Shown here: positions 52,500 to 61,496 of the stretch, one piece after another
How the letters are laid out: each line of letters starts with the position of its first letter
How positions within the stretch are numbered: the stretch's first letter is position 1
Origin: Bordetella bronchialis
GTDB lineage: Bacteria; Pseudomonadota; Gammaproteobacteria; Burkholderiales; Burkholderiaceae_B
Direction of reading: 5' to 3'
Length of the DNA stretch: 64,000 bases
Assembly: GCF_001676705.1 (NCBI RefSeq)
Contig: NZ_CP016170.1
Span: forward strand, 2,728,001 to 2,792,000
The notes under the pieces: model-generated
Seen by the model: the letters and a program-made list of their open reading frames with translations, nothing else
Database searches by the model: none
What the model was told of the DNA's origin: nothing
Translations under genes and position numbers: made by a program

Positions 52500-53603
52500 A
52501 TGCAACGACGCCGTTTCCTTACACAGGCCGCGGGAGCCGCGGGCGCGGGCCTGGCTGCCGTCGCCGCGCCGGCGGTGGCCCAGGCGAATCCGGCCGTGCG
52601 CTGGCGCATGTCCACCAGCTGGCCCAAGAGCCTGGACACCATCTACGGGTCCGCGGACGAACTCTGCAAGCGCGTCGCGCAGCTGACCGACGGCAAGTTC
52701 GAAATACGCCCCTTTCCGGGCGGTGAGCTGGTGCCGCCCGCGCAGAACATGGATGCCGTCAGCAACGGCACGGTGGAATGCAACCACGTGCTCAGCACCG
52801 CCTACATCGGCAAGAACACCGCCCTGACGTTCGATACGGGCCTTTCCTTCGGCCTGAACGCGCGGCAGCACAATGCCTGGATCCATTACGGCGGCGGGCT
52901 GGAGCAGCTGCGCACGCTCTATAAGAAGTACAACATCGTCAACCACGTCTGCGGCAACGTCGGCGTGCAGATGGGCGGCTGGTATCGCAAGGAGATCAAG
53001 TCCGTCGCCGACCTGAAGGGCCTGAACATGCGCATCGGCGGCATCGGCGGCATGGTGTTGTCCAAGCTGGGCGCGGTGCCGCAGCAGATCCCGCCCGGCG
53101 ACATCTATCCCGCGCTGGAAAAGGGCACCATCGACGCGGCGGAATGGATAGGCCCGTATGACGACGCCAAGCTGGGCTTCAACAAGGTCGCGCCGTTCTA
53201 CTATTCGCCGGGCTGGTTCGAGGGCAGCGCGTCCATCACATCCATGGTGCACGACAAGGCCTGGGAATCGCTGCCGCCGGCCTACAAGGCGGCCTTCGAG
53301 TGCGCGGCGGGCGAACAGAGCATGCGCATGCTGGCCAACTACGACGCGCGCAACCCGCTGGCGCTGCGGCAGTTGATCGCCAACGGCGCCAAGGTACGCT
53401 ATTTTCCCAAAGAGGTGATGGACGCGGTCTACAAGGCCTCGCAGGAATTGTGGGAAGAGCTGTCGGCCAGCAACCCGGACTTCAAGGCGCTTTATCCGGG
53501 ATGGAAGAAGTTCCAGCAGGACGAGGCCGGCTGGTTCCGCGTCGCCGAGAACGCCTTGGACAACTACACGTTCGCCGAGGTGAGCCGGGCGCAGTCCAAG
53601 TAA
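52500..53603 (+). CDS. TRAP transporter substrate-binding protein with Tat signal
   Basis: 367-residue DctP-type binding protein. The N-terminus carries a twin-arginine signal (MQRRRFLTQAAGAAGAG), so it is exported folded. The mature part, with RWRMSTSWPKSLDTIYGSAD and NMRIGGIGGMVLSKLGAVPQ, belongs to the subgroup often found with chloroaromatic or aromatic-acid TRAP systems. The start is set by AGGAG 12 bases upstream. Its membrane partners, dctQM, lie 7 kb downstream at the end of the same cluster. The likely ligand is picolinate. Confidence 0.9.
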   Translation: MQRRRFLTQAAGAAGAGLAAVAAPAVAQANPAVRWRMSTSWPKSLDTIYGSADELCKRVAQLTDGKFEIRPFPGGELVPPAQNMDAVSNGTVECNHVLSTAYIGKNTALTFDTGLSFGLNARQHNAWIHYGGGLEQLRTLYKKYNIVNHVCGNVGVQMGGWYRKEIKSVADLKGLNMRIGGIGGMVLSKLGAVPQQIPPGDIYPALEKGTIDAAEWIGPYDDAKLGFNKVAPFYYSPGWFEGSASITSMVHDKAWESLPPAYKAAFECAAGEQSMRMLANYDARNPLALRQLIANGAKVRYFPKEVMDAVYKASQELWEELSASNPDFKALYPGWKKFQQDEAGWFRVAENALDNYTFAEVSRAQSK

Positions 53604-53621
53604 GCGGCACAAGGAGCAGGG

Positions 53622-56015
53622 ATGACGGTGGAACACGGCAGGCCGGTCAAGGCCGAGGGAGTGGGGGCGCGCGTGCCCCGCAAGGAAGACGCGCGCCATC
53701 TGCATGGCAAGGGCAACTTCGTCGCGGACATGGCCATGCCGGGCCTGTGCGAAGTGGCCTTCCTGCGCAGTCCGCTGGCCCATGCGCGCATCGCGGGCGT
53801 ACGGGTGGACGACAGCGTGGCCGGCAGCGTGGTATTGCGCGCGGACATGGGGGAGTGCAGGGACATCGTCGCCGACTCGACGCTGCCCACGTACCAGTCC
53901 TCGGCGCAGCCGCCGCTGGCCAGCGGCAAGGTGCGCTTCGTCGGCGAGCCGGTGGCCATGACCTTCGCGCCCACGCGCGCGGAGGCCGAGGACATCGCCG
54001 AGCTCATCGACGTGGACTACGAGGATCTTCCGGTCTACGCCGATGTGTTCTCCGCCCAGGCCGCGACGACGGATTTCGTGCACGAGCAGTGGAAGGACAA
54101 CGTCTTCGTCACCCTGACGGCCGACAAGGAGTTCGATGCCCTTGCCGCGCAGGCGGACGTGGTCGTGAAGCGGCGGATGCGCCTGGCGCGCCAGTGCATG
54201 GTGCCGATGGAAGGCAAGGCCGTGCTGGCGTACTGGGACCACCAGGCGGACCAGCTGGTCGTCTACAGCGCCACCCAGGTGCCGCATATGATACGGACGG
54301 TGCTGGCCGAATGCCTGGGGCTGGACCAGGCACGCGTGCGGGTGATCTCGCCCGACGTGGGCGGCGCCTTCGGCTACAAGTGCGTGCTGCAGCAGGAAGA
54401 GCTTTGCGTGGCCTGGCTGGCGCTGACCCACCGGCGGCCGTTCCGCTTCATCGAGGACCGGCGCGAGCACCTGACGGCGGGCGCGAATTCGCGCGAGCAT
54501 CATTACGACATGACGGCCTACGTCGACCGGCGCGGCAAACTGCTGGCGCTGGACGCGCACATCACCGTGGATGGCGGGGCGTATTCGGTCTGGCCGTTCA
54601 CGATAGGACTGGAGCCGGGGCAGGCGGTGGGCAACCTGCCGGGGCCCTATGCCTTTCGCGGCTATCGCTGCGTGACGCGCGCGGTCGCGACCAACAAGCC
54701 GGGCTTCGTGCCGTATCGCGGGGTGGCCCGCACCGGCGTGTGCTTCGCCATCGAGCTGATGATGGACGCCATCGCGCGGGAAGTGGGGCGCGAGCCCTGG
54801 GACGTGCGCCTGGACAACCTGGTCCAGCCGGAGCAGATGCCGTACGTCAACGTGACCAACAAGCACCTGGACAGCGGCGACTATCCGGCCAGCCTGCGCA
54901 AGGCGCTGGAAATGATCGATGCCCCGGCGGTACGGGCGCGCCAGCAGGCGGCCCAGGGCGACGGGCGGCTGATCGGCGTGGGGGTGGCCACCTATACGGA
55001 ACAGGCGGCGCACGGGACTTCGGTTTTCGCGACCTGGGGCACCCCGGTGATACCGGGCTTCGACCAGGCCACGGCGCGCATCACGCCCGACGGCGGGCTG
55101 GAGGTGCGCGTGGGCGTGCACTCGCACGGCCAGGGCATGGAGACCACCTTCGCCCAGATCGCCAACGAGATCCTGGGCATCCCGGTGGCGCGCATCAAGG
55201 TCCTGCACGGCGATACCGGCCAGACGCCGTATTCCACCGGCACCTATGCGTCGCGGTCGCTGGTGATGTCGGGCGGCGCAGTGTCGCAGGCTTGCAAGCG
55301 CCTGTTGCCGCGCGTGCTGCACATCGCGGCGCACCTGCTGCGAACGCCGGTGGAACAACTGTCCGTGGCCGATGGGCGCTTCCACGCCGCCGGCGCGGCC
55401 GAGCGCTCGGTGTCCATGGGCGAAGTGGCCGATGCGTGGTACCTGAAGCCGCATCTGCTGCCGGCCGATGTCGACCCGCTGGGGCTGGAGGTCACGGTAG
55501 GCTACAAGCCCAAGGTCGACACGGGCTGTTTTACCTATGCGAGCCAGGCGGCGGTGGTCGCCGTCGATCCGCAGACGGGCGGCGTGGAGATACTGGACTA
55601 TGTCGTCGTGGAAGACTGCGGCACGATGATCAACCCGATGGTCGTGGAGGGCCAGACCATGGGCGGCATCGCCCAGGGCATAGGCACGGCCTTCTATGAG
55701 GAAACGCCCTACGACGCCAATGGGCAGCCCCTGGCCTCTACCTTGGCGGACTACATGCTGCCGGGGCCCACGGAGGTCCCGCATCTGCGCATGCATCACT
55801 TCGAAACCCCGTCGCCGCATACCGAGTTCGGCGCCAAGGGCATGGGAGAAGGCGGCGCCATCGCGCCCCCCGCGGTGCTGTTCAACGCGGTGAACGACGC
55901 CTTGCGCGCCGTGGGCGCGGCCGAGCTGAACCATACGCCGCTTACCCCTTACCGCGTCCTGCACGCGATCGCGCAAGGCCGGCGCCAGGACGCCGGCCAG
56001 GCCAAGGCAGCCTGA
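53622..56015 (+). CDS. Molybdenum hydroxylase large subunit (picolinate dehydrogenase)
   Basis: 797-residue molybdopterin-cytosine-dinucleotide subunit of the xanthine oxidase/CO dehydrogenase family. VISPDVGGAFGYK is the classic molybdopterin loop and Glu743 in AKGMGEGGA the catalytic base. With the FAD and iron-sulfur subunits it should hydroxylate picolinate at C6 using water. It requires molybdate; modABC is in this window, but Moco synthesis and XdhC-type maturation genes are not. It follows the TRAP binding protein by 18 bases, with AAGGAG before the ATG. Confidence 0.92.
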   Translation: MTVEHGRPVKAEGVGARVPRKEDARHLHGKGNFVADMAMPGLCEVAFLRSPLAHARIAGVRVDDSVAGSVVLRADMGECRDIVADSTLPTYQSSAQPPLASGKVRFVGEPVAMTFAPTRAEAEDIAELIDVDYEDLPVYADVFSAQAATTDFVHEQWKDNVFVTLTADKEFDALAAQADVVVKRRMRLARQCMVPMEGKAVLAYWDHQADQLVVYSATQVPHMIRTVLAECLGLDQARVRVISPDVGGAFGYKCVLQQEELCVAWLALTHRRPFRFIEDRREHLTAGANSREHHYDMTAYVDRRGKLLALDAHITVDGGAYSVWPFTIGLEPGQAVGNLPGPYAFRGYRCVTRAVATNKPGFVPYRGVARTGVCFAIELMMDAIAREVGREPWDVRLDNLVQPEQMPYVNVTNKHLDSGDYPASLRKALEMIDAPAVRARQQAAQGDGRLIGVGVATYTEQAAHGTSVFATWGTPVIPGFDQATARITPDGGLEVRVGVHSHGQGMETTFAQIANEILGIPVARIKVLHGDTGQTPYSTGTYASRSLVMSGGAVSQACKRLLPRVLHIAAHLLRTPVEQLSVADGRFHAAGAAERSVSMGEVADAWYLKPHLLPADVDPLGLEVTVGYKPKVDTGCFTYASQAAVVAVDPQTGGVEILDYVVVEDCGTMINPMVVEGQTMGGIAQGIGTAFYEETPYDANGQPLASTLADYMLPGPTEVPHLRMHHFETPSPHTEFGAKGMGEGGAIAPPAVLFNAVNDALRAVGAAELNHTPLTPYRVLHAIAQGRRQDAGQAKAA

Positions 56016-56022
56016 GGAAGCC

Positions 56023-56865
56023 ATGAAAGCGGCGAAATTCGACTATATCCGGCCGGACTCGGTGGACCAGGCATTGGGCGCGCTGCGCGAGCATGCCGGA
56101 CTGGCCAAGCTGATGGCGGGCGGACAATCCCTGGGACCCATGCTGAACCTGCGGCTGGCAAGGCCCGCGGTGGTGATCGATATCTCGGGATTGCGGGATC
56201 TGCGCGGAGTGGCGCGCGACGGCGACACGGTGCGCATCGGCGCGGCCGTGACGCACGCGGAAATCGAGGACGGCGTGCACGAGGCCTTGCGCGATTCGCC
56301 GCTGCGCGAGGTGGCGGCGGGCATCGCCTACCGGGCCGTGCGCAATCGCGGCACGCTGGGCGGCAGCCTGGCGCATGCGGATCCGGCCGCCGACTGGGTG
56401 GTGGCGATGACGGCCCTGGGCGCGCGCATCGAACTGGCCGGCCCGTCCGGCGTGCGCCACGTTGGCGCGGACGCGCTGATGCAAGGCGCCTATACCACGG
56501 CCGTGCAAGAGGACGAGCTGATACAGGCGGTACATGTACCGGCCGGCAGCCCGCGCGCCCGCTGGGGCTATTACAAGTTCTGCCGCAAGACCGGCGAGTT
56601 CGCCGAGGCCAGCTGCGCCGCGTGGTTCGATCCGGCCAGCGGCCAGGCGCGCGTCGCCCTGGGGGCGCTGGACGGACCGCCGCGCCTGCTGCCGGGGCTG
56701 GCGGCGCGCGTGGCCCGCGAAGGCGCGGCCGCGCTGGACGCGGCCGGGATCGCCCGGGAAGTGGCGGACGCCATGCCGGACAAGGATGACCCCCATCGCC
56801 AGCTGCACGCCGCCGCCGTGGCCCGCTGCCTGGCGCAGGCGACGGGCAAAGGACTGCAACCATGA
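56023..56865 (+). CDS. Molybdenum hydroxylase FAD subunit (CoxM-like)
   Basis: 280-residue FAD-binding subunit. MAGGQSLGPMLNLRLARP is the typical first FAD loop and TLGGSLAHADPAADW the second (G-G-S-L-A-H-A-D-P-A). It accepts electrons from the [2Fe-2S] subunit and passes them on. It starts seven bases behind the large subunit and overlaps the iron-sulfur gene by four bases (ATGA). Confidence 0.93.
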   Translation: MKAAKFDYIRPDSVDQALGALREHAGLAKLMAGGQSLGPMLNLRLARPAVVIDISGLRDLRGVARDGDTVRIGAAVTHAEIEDGVHEALRDSPLREVAAGIAYRAVRNRGTLGGSLAHADPAADWVVAMTALGARIELAGPSGVRHVGADALMQGAYTTAVQEDELIQAVHVPAGSPRARWGYYKFCRKTGEFAEASCAAWFDPASGQARVALGALDGPPRLLPGLAARVAREGAAALDAAGIAREVADAMPDKDDPHRQLHAAAVARCLAQATGKGLQP

Positions 56866-58142
56866 CGCAAGTAACGATGGAAGTGAATGGCCGCCGCGTG
56901 GCCGAGGAAGCGCCGGCTCGCATGCACCTGGGGGATTTCCTGCGCGATCGCCTGCGCCTGACGGGCACGCACCTGGGATGCGAGCACGGCGTCTGCGGCG
57001 CCTGCACGGTGCTGGTGGACGGCCAGCCGGTGCGTTCCTGCATCTCCTATGCGGTGGCCTGCGACGGGCGCCGCGTGACGACCATCGAAGGCTATGACGC
57101 CGACCCGGTCATGCGCCGCCTGCGCGAGGCCTTTACCCGCCATCACGCGCTGCAGTGCGGCTATTGCACGCCAGGCATGCTGGCGACGGCGCGCGACATC
57201 GTGCTGCGCCTGCCGGATGCCGACGAGGCCCGCGTGCGGGTCGAGCTGTCCGGGAATCTATGCCGCTGTACGGGATACATGGGCATTGTGGCCGCGGTGA
57301 TGTCGGTGCTGGGCGCCTTGCGCGAGGCAGCGGATACGGAGGTCGAACAATTGCGCGCGGCGGTGCGGCGCGGCGACGGCGGCACGCCCGCCAAGGCGCC
57401 GGCCGCCTTCGAAGTCTTCACGGCCACGGCCGCCACGGCCGGACCGGCCGCCGCCACGGCTGCCGCGGCGGCTATCGCGGCGAAGGACGCGCGGCCGCCG
57501 GGCGTTGAGGCCCGTTCCGCCGCGCGGCCGGCGGCGCTCGCGGGCGATGCCACCGCTTCGACCGGCGCCCCGGCTGGCGCGGCCGCTGGCAAGACGAACC
57601 GGATCGACGGCACGTTCGACGTGCCGTTTACGGCCGGCCAGGTATGGGCCTTCATGGCGGATCTGCCGGCGGTGGCCGCTTGCCTGCCGGGCGCGGCCAT
57701 CGAGGAACAGCAGGGCGATCGCGTCAAGGGCACGATTTCCGTGAAGTTCGGCCCCATGCGTGCCGCGTTCAATGGCGCCGCGCGGCTGGACCGCGATGAC
57801 GCGGCCATGCGCGCGGTGTTTCGTGGGGCGGGGCAGGATACGGTCAGCCGGTCGCGCGCCAACGGCGACATCGTCTATCGCGTAGAGGATGCCGGCAACG
57901 GCGGCGCACGGGTGCGGGTGGAGATGGCCTATTCGCTGCAGGGGCCGCTGGCGCAGTTCTCGCGTTCCGGCCTGGTGCAGGATTTCGTGCGGCGCATGAT
58001 CGCCGATTTCGGCCGCAATGTCGCCGCCCGCATGGCGGGAACCGCGGACGCGCAACCGGCCCCGGCCTCCTTCAATGCGTCCGGCATGTTCTTCCAGGTG
58101 CTGTGGGCGCGCATCCGCAGGTGGTTCGGCCGCGGCGGCTAG
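56862..58142 (+). CDS. Molybdenum hydroxylase [2Fe-2S] subunit fused to a CoxG/SRPBCC domain
   Basis: 426-residue fusion. Residues 1-160 form the standard small subunit: the plant-ferredoxin-type cluster at Cys40, 45, 48 and 60, and the second cluster at Cys99, 102, 134 and 136 (CRCTGY). Residues 165-243 are an Ala/Pro-rich linker. Residues about 248-395 match CoxG/carbon monoxide dehydrogenase subunit G (FMADLPAVAACLPGAAIEEQ), a lipid-binding-like SRPBCC domain that anchors CO dehydrogenase to the membrane. A basic-aromatic tail (LWARIRRWFGRGG) follows. Normally the two parts are separate proteins. The fused anchor may tether the picolinate dehydrogenase at the membrane. Confidence 0.9.
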   Translation: MTQVTMEVNGRRVAEEAPARMHLGDFLRDRLRLTGTHLGCEHGVCGACTVLVDGQPVRSCISYAVACDGRRVTTIEGYDADPVMRRLREAFTRHHALQCGYCTPGMLATARDIVLRLPDADEARVRVELSGNLCRCTGYMGIVAAVMSVLGALREAADTEVEQLRAAVRRGDGGTPAKAPAAFEVFTATAATAGPAAATAAAAAIAAKDARPPGVEARSAARPAALAGDATASTGAPAGAAAGKTNRIDGTFDVPFTAGQVWAFMADLPAVAACLPGAAIEEQQGDRVKGTISVKFGPMRAAFNGAARLDRDDAAMRAVFRGAGQDTVSRSRANGDIVYRVEDAGNGGARVRVEMAYSLQGPLAQFSRSGLVQDFVRRMIADFGRNVAARMAGTADAQPAPASFNASGMFFQVLWARIRRWFGRGG

Positions 58143-58182
58143 GCCGGCTTTCATCGGCGCACATTACTCCAAGGGGAAGTTC

Positions 58183-59217
58183 ATGCGAATGATGCATGCC
58201 TATGCGTGGCGTCGCGGGGCGGCGGCCGTGGGCGCGGCGGCCCTCTGGGCCCTGTCCACGCTGGCCATGGCGCAGGGGGCGGAGGCCCTGAAAGTGCGGC
58301 TGGACTGGACGCCCTGGGGCGTGCAGGCGCCGTTCCACCTGGCGCAGCAGAAGGGCTGGTACAAGCAGGCCGGCCTGGACGTGACGCTGGAGGACGGCAA
58401 CGGTTCGGTCACCACGGTGCAGATCGTCGGTGCCAGCGATGCCTTCGACGTGGGACACGCCGCGCTGGCCTCCATGATGATCGCCCGCGAGAAGGGCCTG
58501 CCCGTGAAGGCCGTGGCGGTATTCGCGCGGCAAAGCGATATCGGCCTGCTGGTGCCCGCCGATTCCGGCATCGCGGGGCCGGCGGCGCTGAAGGGCCGCA
58601 AGGTGGCCTATACCGCCGGTTCCCTGGAAGCGCCGTTCATCGATGCTTTCCTGGCGGCTGGCAAGCTCAAGCGCGGCGATCTGGAGCTGATCAACGTGGA
58701 TGCCGCGAGCAAGGCGTCCACCTACGCCGTCGGCCGCGCCGACGCGGCATTTTCCACCATTCCTTTCTTCCTGCCCGTGGTGTCGCAGACCCGGCCGTCC
58801 ACCGCCGTGCGCTTCGCCGATTTCGGGCTGAACATGCCCAGCTTCGGCCTGTTCGCCAGCGAGGAAAAACTCAGGACGCGCGGGGACGCCATCGGTCGTT
58901 TCGCCAGCGTGACCGCCCGGGCCTGGGAATACATCTATGCCGGCCATGAGGACGAGGCCGTCAAGGCCATCCTGGCGCAGCGCCCGCAGGCACGCCTGGA
59001 CGCCAAGGTGCTGCGCGGACAGATCGATGCCTTGAAGGCCTACTTCGGCACGCCGCCGGCCGACGGCCGCATCGGCGCGCCCGTGCCGGACGACTGGGTC
59101 CAGGCCGTGAAAACGCTGTCATCGGTGGGACTGATCGGCGGGCAGGCGGACCCGGCGGGGTTCTATGCCCCCGGCATGGTGCACCCCGAACGCTACGATG
59201 CCATGGTGGGACGATGA
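58183..59217 (+). CDS. ABC transporter substrate-binding protein (NMT1/TauT-like)
   Basis: 344-residue exported binding protein of the NMT1/THI5-like nitrate-sulfonate-taurine group. The signal ends LSTLAMAQG; VRLDWTPWGVQAPFHLAQQKGW and GLDVTLEDGNGSVTTVQIVG are family hallmarks. The ATG at 58183 follows GGGGA. It forms an operon with its ATPase, which its stop codon overlaps by four bases. Placed behind the dehydrogenase genes, it is a second candidate importer for picolinate or a related aromatic acid. Confidence 0.9.
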   Translation: MRMMHAYAWRRGAAAVGAAALWALSTLAMAQGAEALKVRLDWTPWGVQAPFHLAQQKGWYKQAGLDVTLEDGNGSVTTVQIVGASDAFDVGHAALASMMIAREKGLPVKAVAVFARQSDIGLLVPADSGIAGPAALKGRKVAYTAGSLEAPFIDAFLAAGKLKRGDLELINVDAASKASTYAVGRADAAFSTIPFFLPVVSQTRPSTAVRFADFGLNMPSFGLFASEEKLRTRGDAIGRFASVTARAWEYIYAGHEDEAVKAILAQRPQARLDAKVLRGQIDALKAYFGTPPADGRIGAPVPDDWVQAVKTLSSVGLIGGQADPAGFYAPGMVHPERYDAMVGR

Positions 59218-59999
59218 CCGAATGGGCGGTATCGGCGCGGGGCGTCGGCAAGCAGTATGCGGGCGAACGCGGCGTGCGCGCGCTGGATGCGATTTCCCTG
59301 GAGCTGCCGCGGGGGCGCTTTGTCAGCATCCTGGGCCCCAGCGGCTGCGGCAAGAGCACCTTCCTGCGTTGCGTCGCCGGGCTGGAAACCATCAGCGAAG
59401 GCGAACTGCGCGTGGAAGGCTGGCCGGTGAAGGGGCCGCCGGACGGCATCGGCATGGTGTTCCAGCGCGACGCCTTGCTGGATTGGCGCAGCATCCGGCG
59501 CAATGTGCTGCTGCCCATCGAGTTCGCGCACAAGCCGGTCAAGGGCTATGCCGCCAAGGCCCGCGAGCTGCTGGCCTTGACGGGCCTGCGGGATTTCGCC
59601 GACTGCTATCCGCATGAACTGTCCGGCGGGATGCGCCAGCGCGCGGCCATCTGCCGCGCCTTGATCGACGATCCCCGCCTGCTGTTGATGGATGAGCCCT
59701 TCGGCGCGCTGGACGCGCTGACCCGCGACCAGATGAACGTCGAGCTGCAGCGCATCTGGATGGAGATCCGCAACACCGTGCTGTTCGTCACGCATGGCAT
59801 CGCGGAGGCCATCTTCCTGGGCGATACGGTGATCGTCTTTTCGCCGCGGCCCGGCCGCATCGTGGAAACCCTGCACATCGACCTGCCCAGGCCGCGGCCG
59901 CTGGCGGTGCGCGAGTCGCCGGAATTCGGCGCCTACGTGCGGCGCATCCGGGACCTGTTCCACGACATGGGTCTGATCGACGAGAAGGGGCACGCATGA
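59214..59999 (+). CDS. ABC transporter ATP-binding protein (NitT/TauT family)
   Basis: 261-residue ATPase. Walker A GPSGCGKST, signature LSGGMRQR, Walker B LLLMDEPFGALDAL and switch His in FVTHG are intact. C-terminal SPRPGRIVETLHIDLPRPR is typical of the TauB/SsuB group. Overlaps by four bases with the genes on both sides indicate tight coupling with binding protein and permease. Confidence 0.95.
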   Translation: MTEWAVSARGVGKQYAGERGVRALDAISLELPRGRFVSILGPSGCGKSTFLRCVAGLETISEGELRVEGWPVKGPPDGIGMVFQRDALLDWRSIRRNVLLPIEFAHKPVKGYAAKARELLALTGLRDFADCYPHELSGGMRQRAAICRALIDDPRLLLMDEPFGALDALTRDQMNVELQRIWMEIRNTVLFVTHGIAEAIFLGDTVIVFSPRPGRIVETLHIDLPRPRPLAVRESPEFGAYVRRIRDLFHDMGLIDEKGHA

Positions 60000-60769
60000 A
60001 ACCGTCCACCCGCACGCTACTGCATGGCGCGGCCGGCGCCGGCACCCTGGTGCTTTTCCTGGCCCTGTGGGAAGTGCTGGCGCGCGCCTTCCATATCAAG
60101 CCCATCATGCTGCCGCTGCCGTCGAAGATCGGCCAGGAGCTGGCCGGCGAGGCCGGCTGGTACGCCGGGCAGGCGGCCTACACCTTGATGACCACGCTGG
60201 CCGGCTTCGCGCTGTCGGTGCTGGGCGGCGTGGCGATCGCGGTGCTGCTGGTGGGATCGCGCTGGTTCGAAAGCGTGCTGCAGCCGCTGATCGTGGCCTT
60301 GAACAGCGTACCCAAGGTCGCGGTGGCGCCCTTGTTCGTCATCTGGATGGGAACCGGCGCCGAGCCGAAGATCGCCATTGCCTTCCTGATCGCCGTGTTC
60401 GCGGTGATCGTGGACACGGTGCATGGGCTGCGCTCCGTGCCGCGCGACGTCCTGGACCTGGGCCGGGTGCTGAAGGGTTCCCGCCGGGATTTCTTTTTCA
60501 AGGTCAGGCTGCCGTGCGCGCTGCCATCCATCCTGGCCGGGATGAAGGTGGCTATTTCACTGGCCCTGGTGGGCGCCATCGTCGGCGAGTTCGTGTCCTC
60601 GCAAAGCGGGCTGGGCTACGTGATCATGACGGCGCAGGGCACCTTCGATACGGTGCGCGTCTTCGCGGCGCTGTTCGTGCTGGCCTTCATCGGCCTGGCG
60701 CTGTTCGGCGCGCTGGCCTGGCTGGAGCGCAAGGCCACGCCGTGGCGCCGCCATGCGGAGGACCGCTGA
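59996..60769 (+). CDS. ABC transporter permease (NitT/TauT family)
   Basis: 257-residue inner-membrane permease with about six hydrophobic segments. The EAA-like coupling loop is VLKGSRRDFFFKVRLPCALPSILAG, and EFVSSQSGLGYVIMTA is common to the TauC/SsuC group. Overlaps the ATPase stop by four bases. It closes the ABC module; the TRAP permease genes follow 90 bases later. Confidence 0.94.
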   Translation: MKPSTRTLLHGAAGAGTLVLFLALWEVLARAFHIKPIMLPLPSKIGQELAGEAGWYAGQAAYTLMTTLAGFALSVLGGVAIAVLLVGSRWFESVLQPLIVALNSVPKVAVAPLFVIWMGTGAEPKIAIAFLIAVFAVIVDTVHGLRSVPRDVLDLGRVLKGSRRDFFFKVRLPCALPSILAGMKVAISLALVGAIVGEFVSSQSGLGYVIMTAQGTFDTVRVFAALFVLAFIGLALFGALAWLERKATPWRRHAEDR

Positions 60770-60859
60770 GGCATACCGGACCGCCGCCGCGGCACGGGCG
60801 CCGGAAGCAGGACCGTGCAGGGGCACGTGACGGATATCAACACGAAAAAGGGGAATGCA

Positions 60860-61495
60860 ATGCGGTGGTTGATCGGCCTGTCGCGTCTGATCGATGCGAT
60901 AAACCTGCGCGTGGGCCGCGCGGTAACGTGGGTGACCTTGCTGGTGGTGCTGGTGAGCGCGGGCAACGCGGTGGTGCGCAAGGTGCTGCACACCAGCTCG
61001 AACGCCTGGCTGGAGCTGCAGTGGTATATGTTCGGGGCCATGTTCCTGCTGGCCTCGGGCTATACGCTCCTGAAGAACGAGCACGTGCGGGTGGACATCC
61101 TGTCGTCGCGGCTGTCGCGGCGCAAGCAGATCTGGATCGAGATCTTCGGGGTGGTGTTTTTCCTGCTGCCGGCCTGCGTGCTGATCCTGGTGCTGTCCTG
61201 GCCGGTGTTCACGGAATCGTGGCTGACCAACGAGCAGTCTTCCAACTCCGGGGGGCTGGTGCGCTGGCCGGTCAAGCTGCTGATTCCGGCGGGCTTCGCG
61301 CTGCTGGTGCTGGCGGGGGTCTCGCACTTGATCAAGTGCGTGGGCTTCCTGCTGGGCCGCTGCGAGGACCCGACGCGGCGCGAAGGCGCGCGCTCGGCCG
61401 AGGAAGAGCTGGCCGAGGAAATCGCGCGCGAGGCGCAGGCGCGCGAAGCGGCCGCGGCCGCGGCGGTGGCGCAGCCGCGCGACGGGGGGCGTTGA
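60860..61495 (+). CDS. dctQ: TRAP transporter small permease (DctQ)
   Basis: 211-residue small TRAP subunit with four hydrophobic helices, for example AVTWVTLLVVLVSAGNAVVRKVL and WYMFGAMFLLASGYTLLKNEHVRVDIL, the latter holding the conserved HVRVD. The C-terminus is longer than usual, with a Glu/Ala-rich probable helix (EEELAEEIAREAQAREAAA). AAGGGG precedes the ATG. It pairs with dctM one base downstream and, by inference, with the Tat-exported binding protein at 52500. Confidence 0.92.
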   Translation: MRWLIGLSRLIDAINLRVGRAVTWVTLLVVLVSAGNAVVRKVLHTSSNAWLELQWYMFGAMFLLASGYTLLKNEHVRVDILSSRLSRRKQIWIEIFGVVFFLLPACVLILVLSWPVFTESWLTNEQSSNSGGLVRWPVKLLIPAGFALLVLAGVSHLIKCVGFLLGRCEDPTRREGARSAEEELAEEIAREAQAREAAAAAAVAQPRDGGR

Positions 61496-61496
61496 G

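Noticed and set aside
52428..56024. 1198-codon open frame on the minus strand
   Set aside because: It is antisense to the TRAP binding protein and the molybdenum hydroxylase, which have full family motifs; the minus-strand product is His/Arg/Gln-rich without any domain, as expected for the opposite strand of GC-rich genes.
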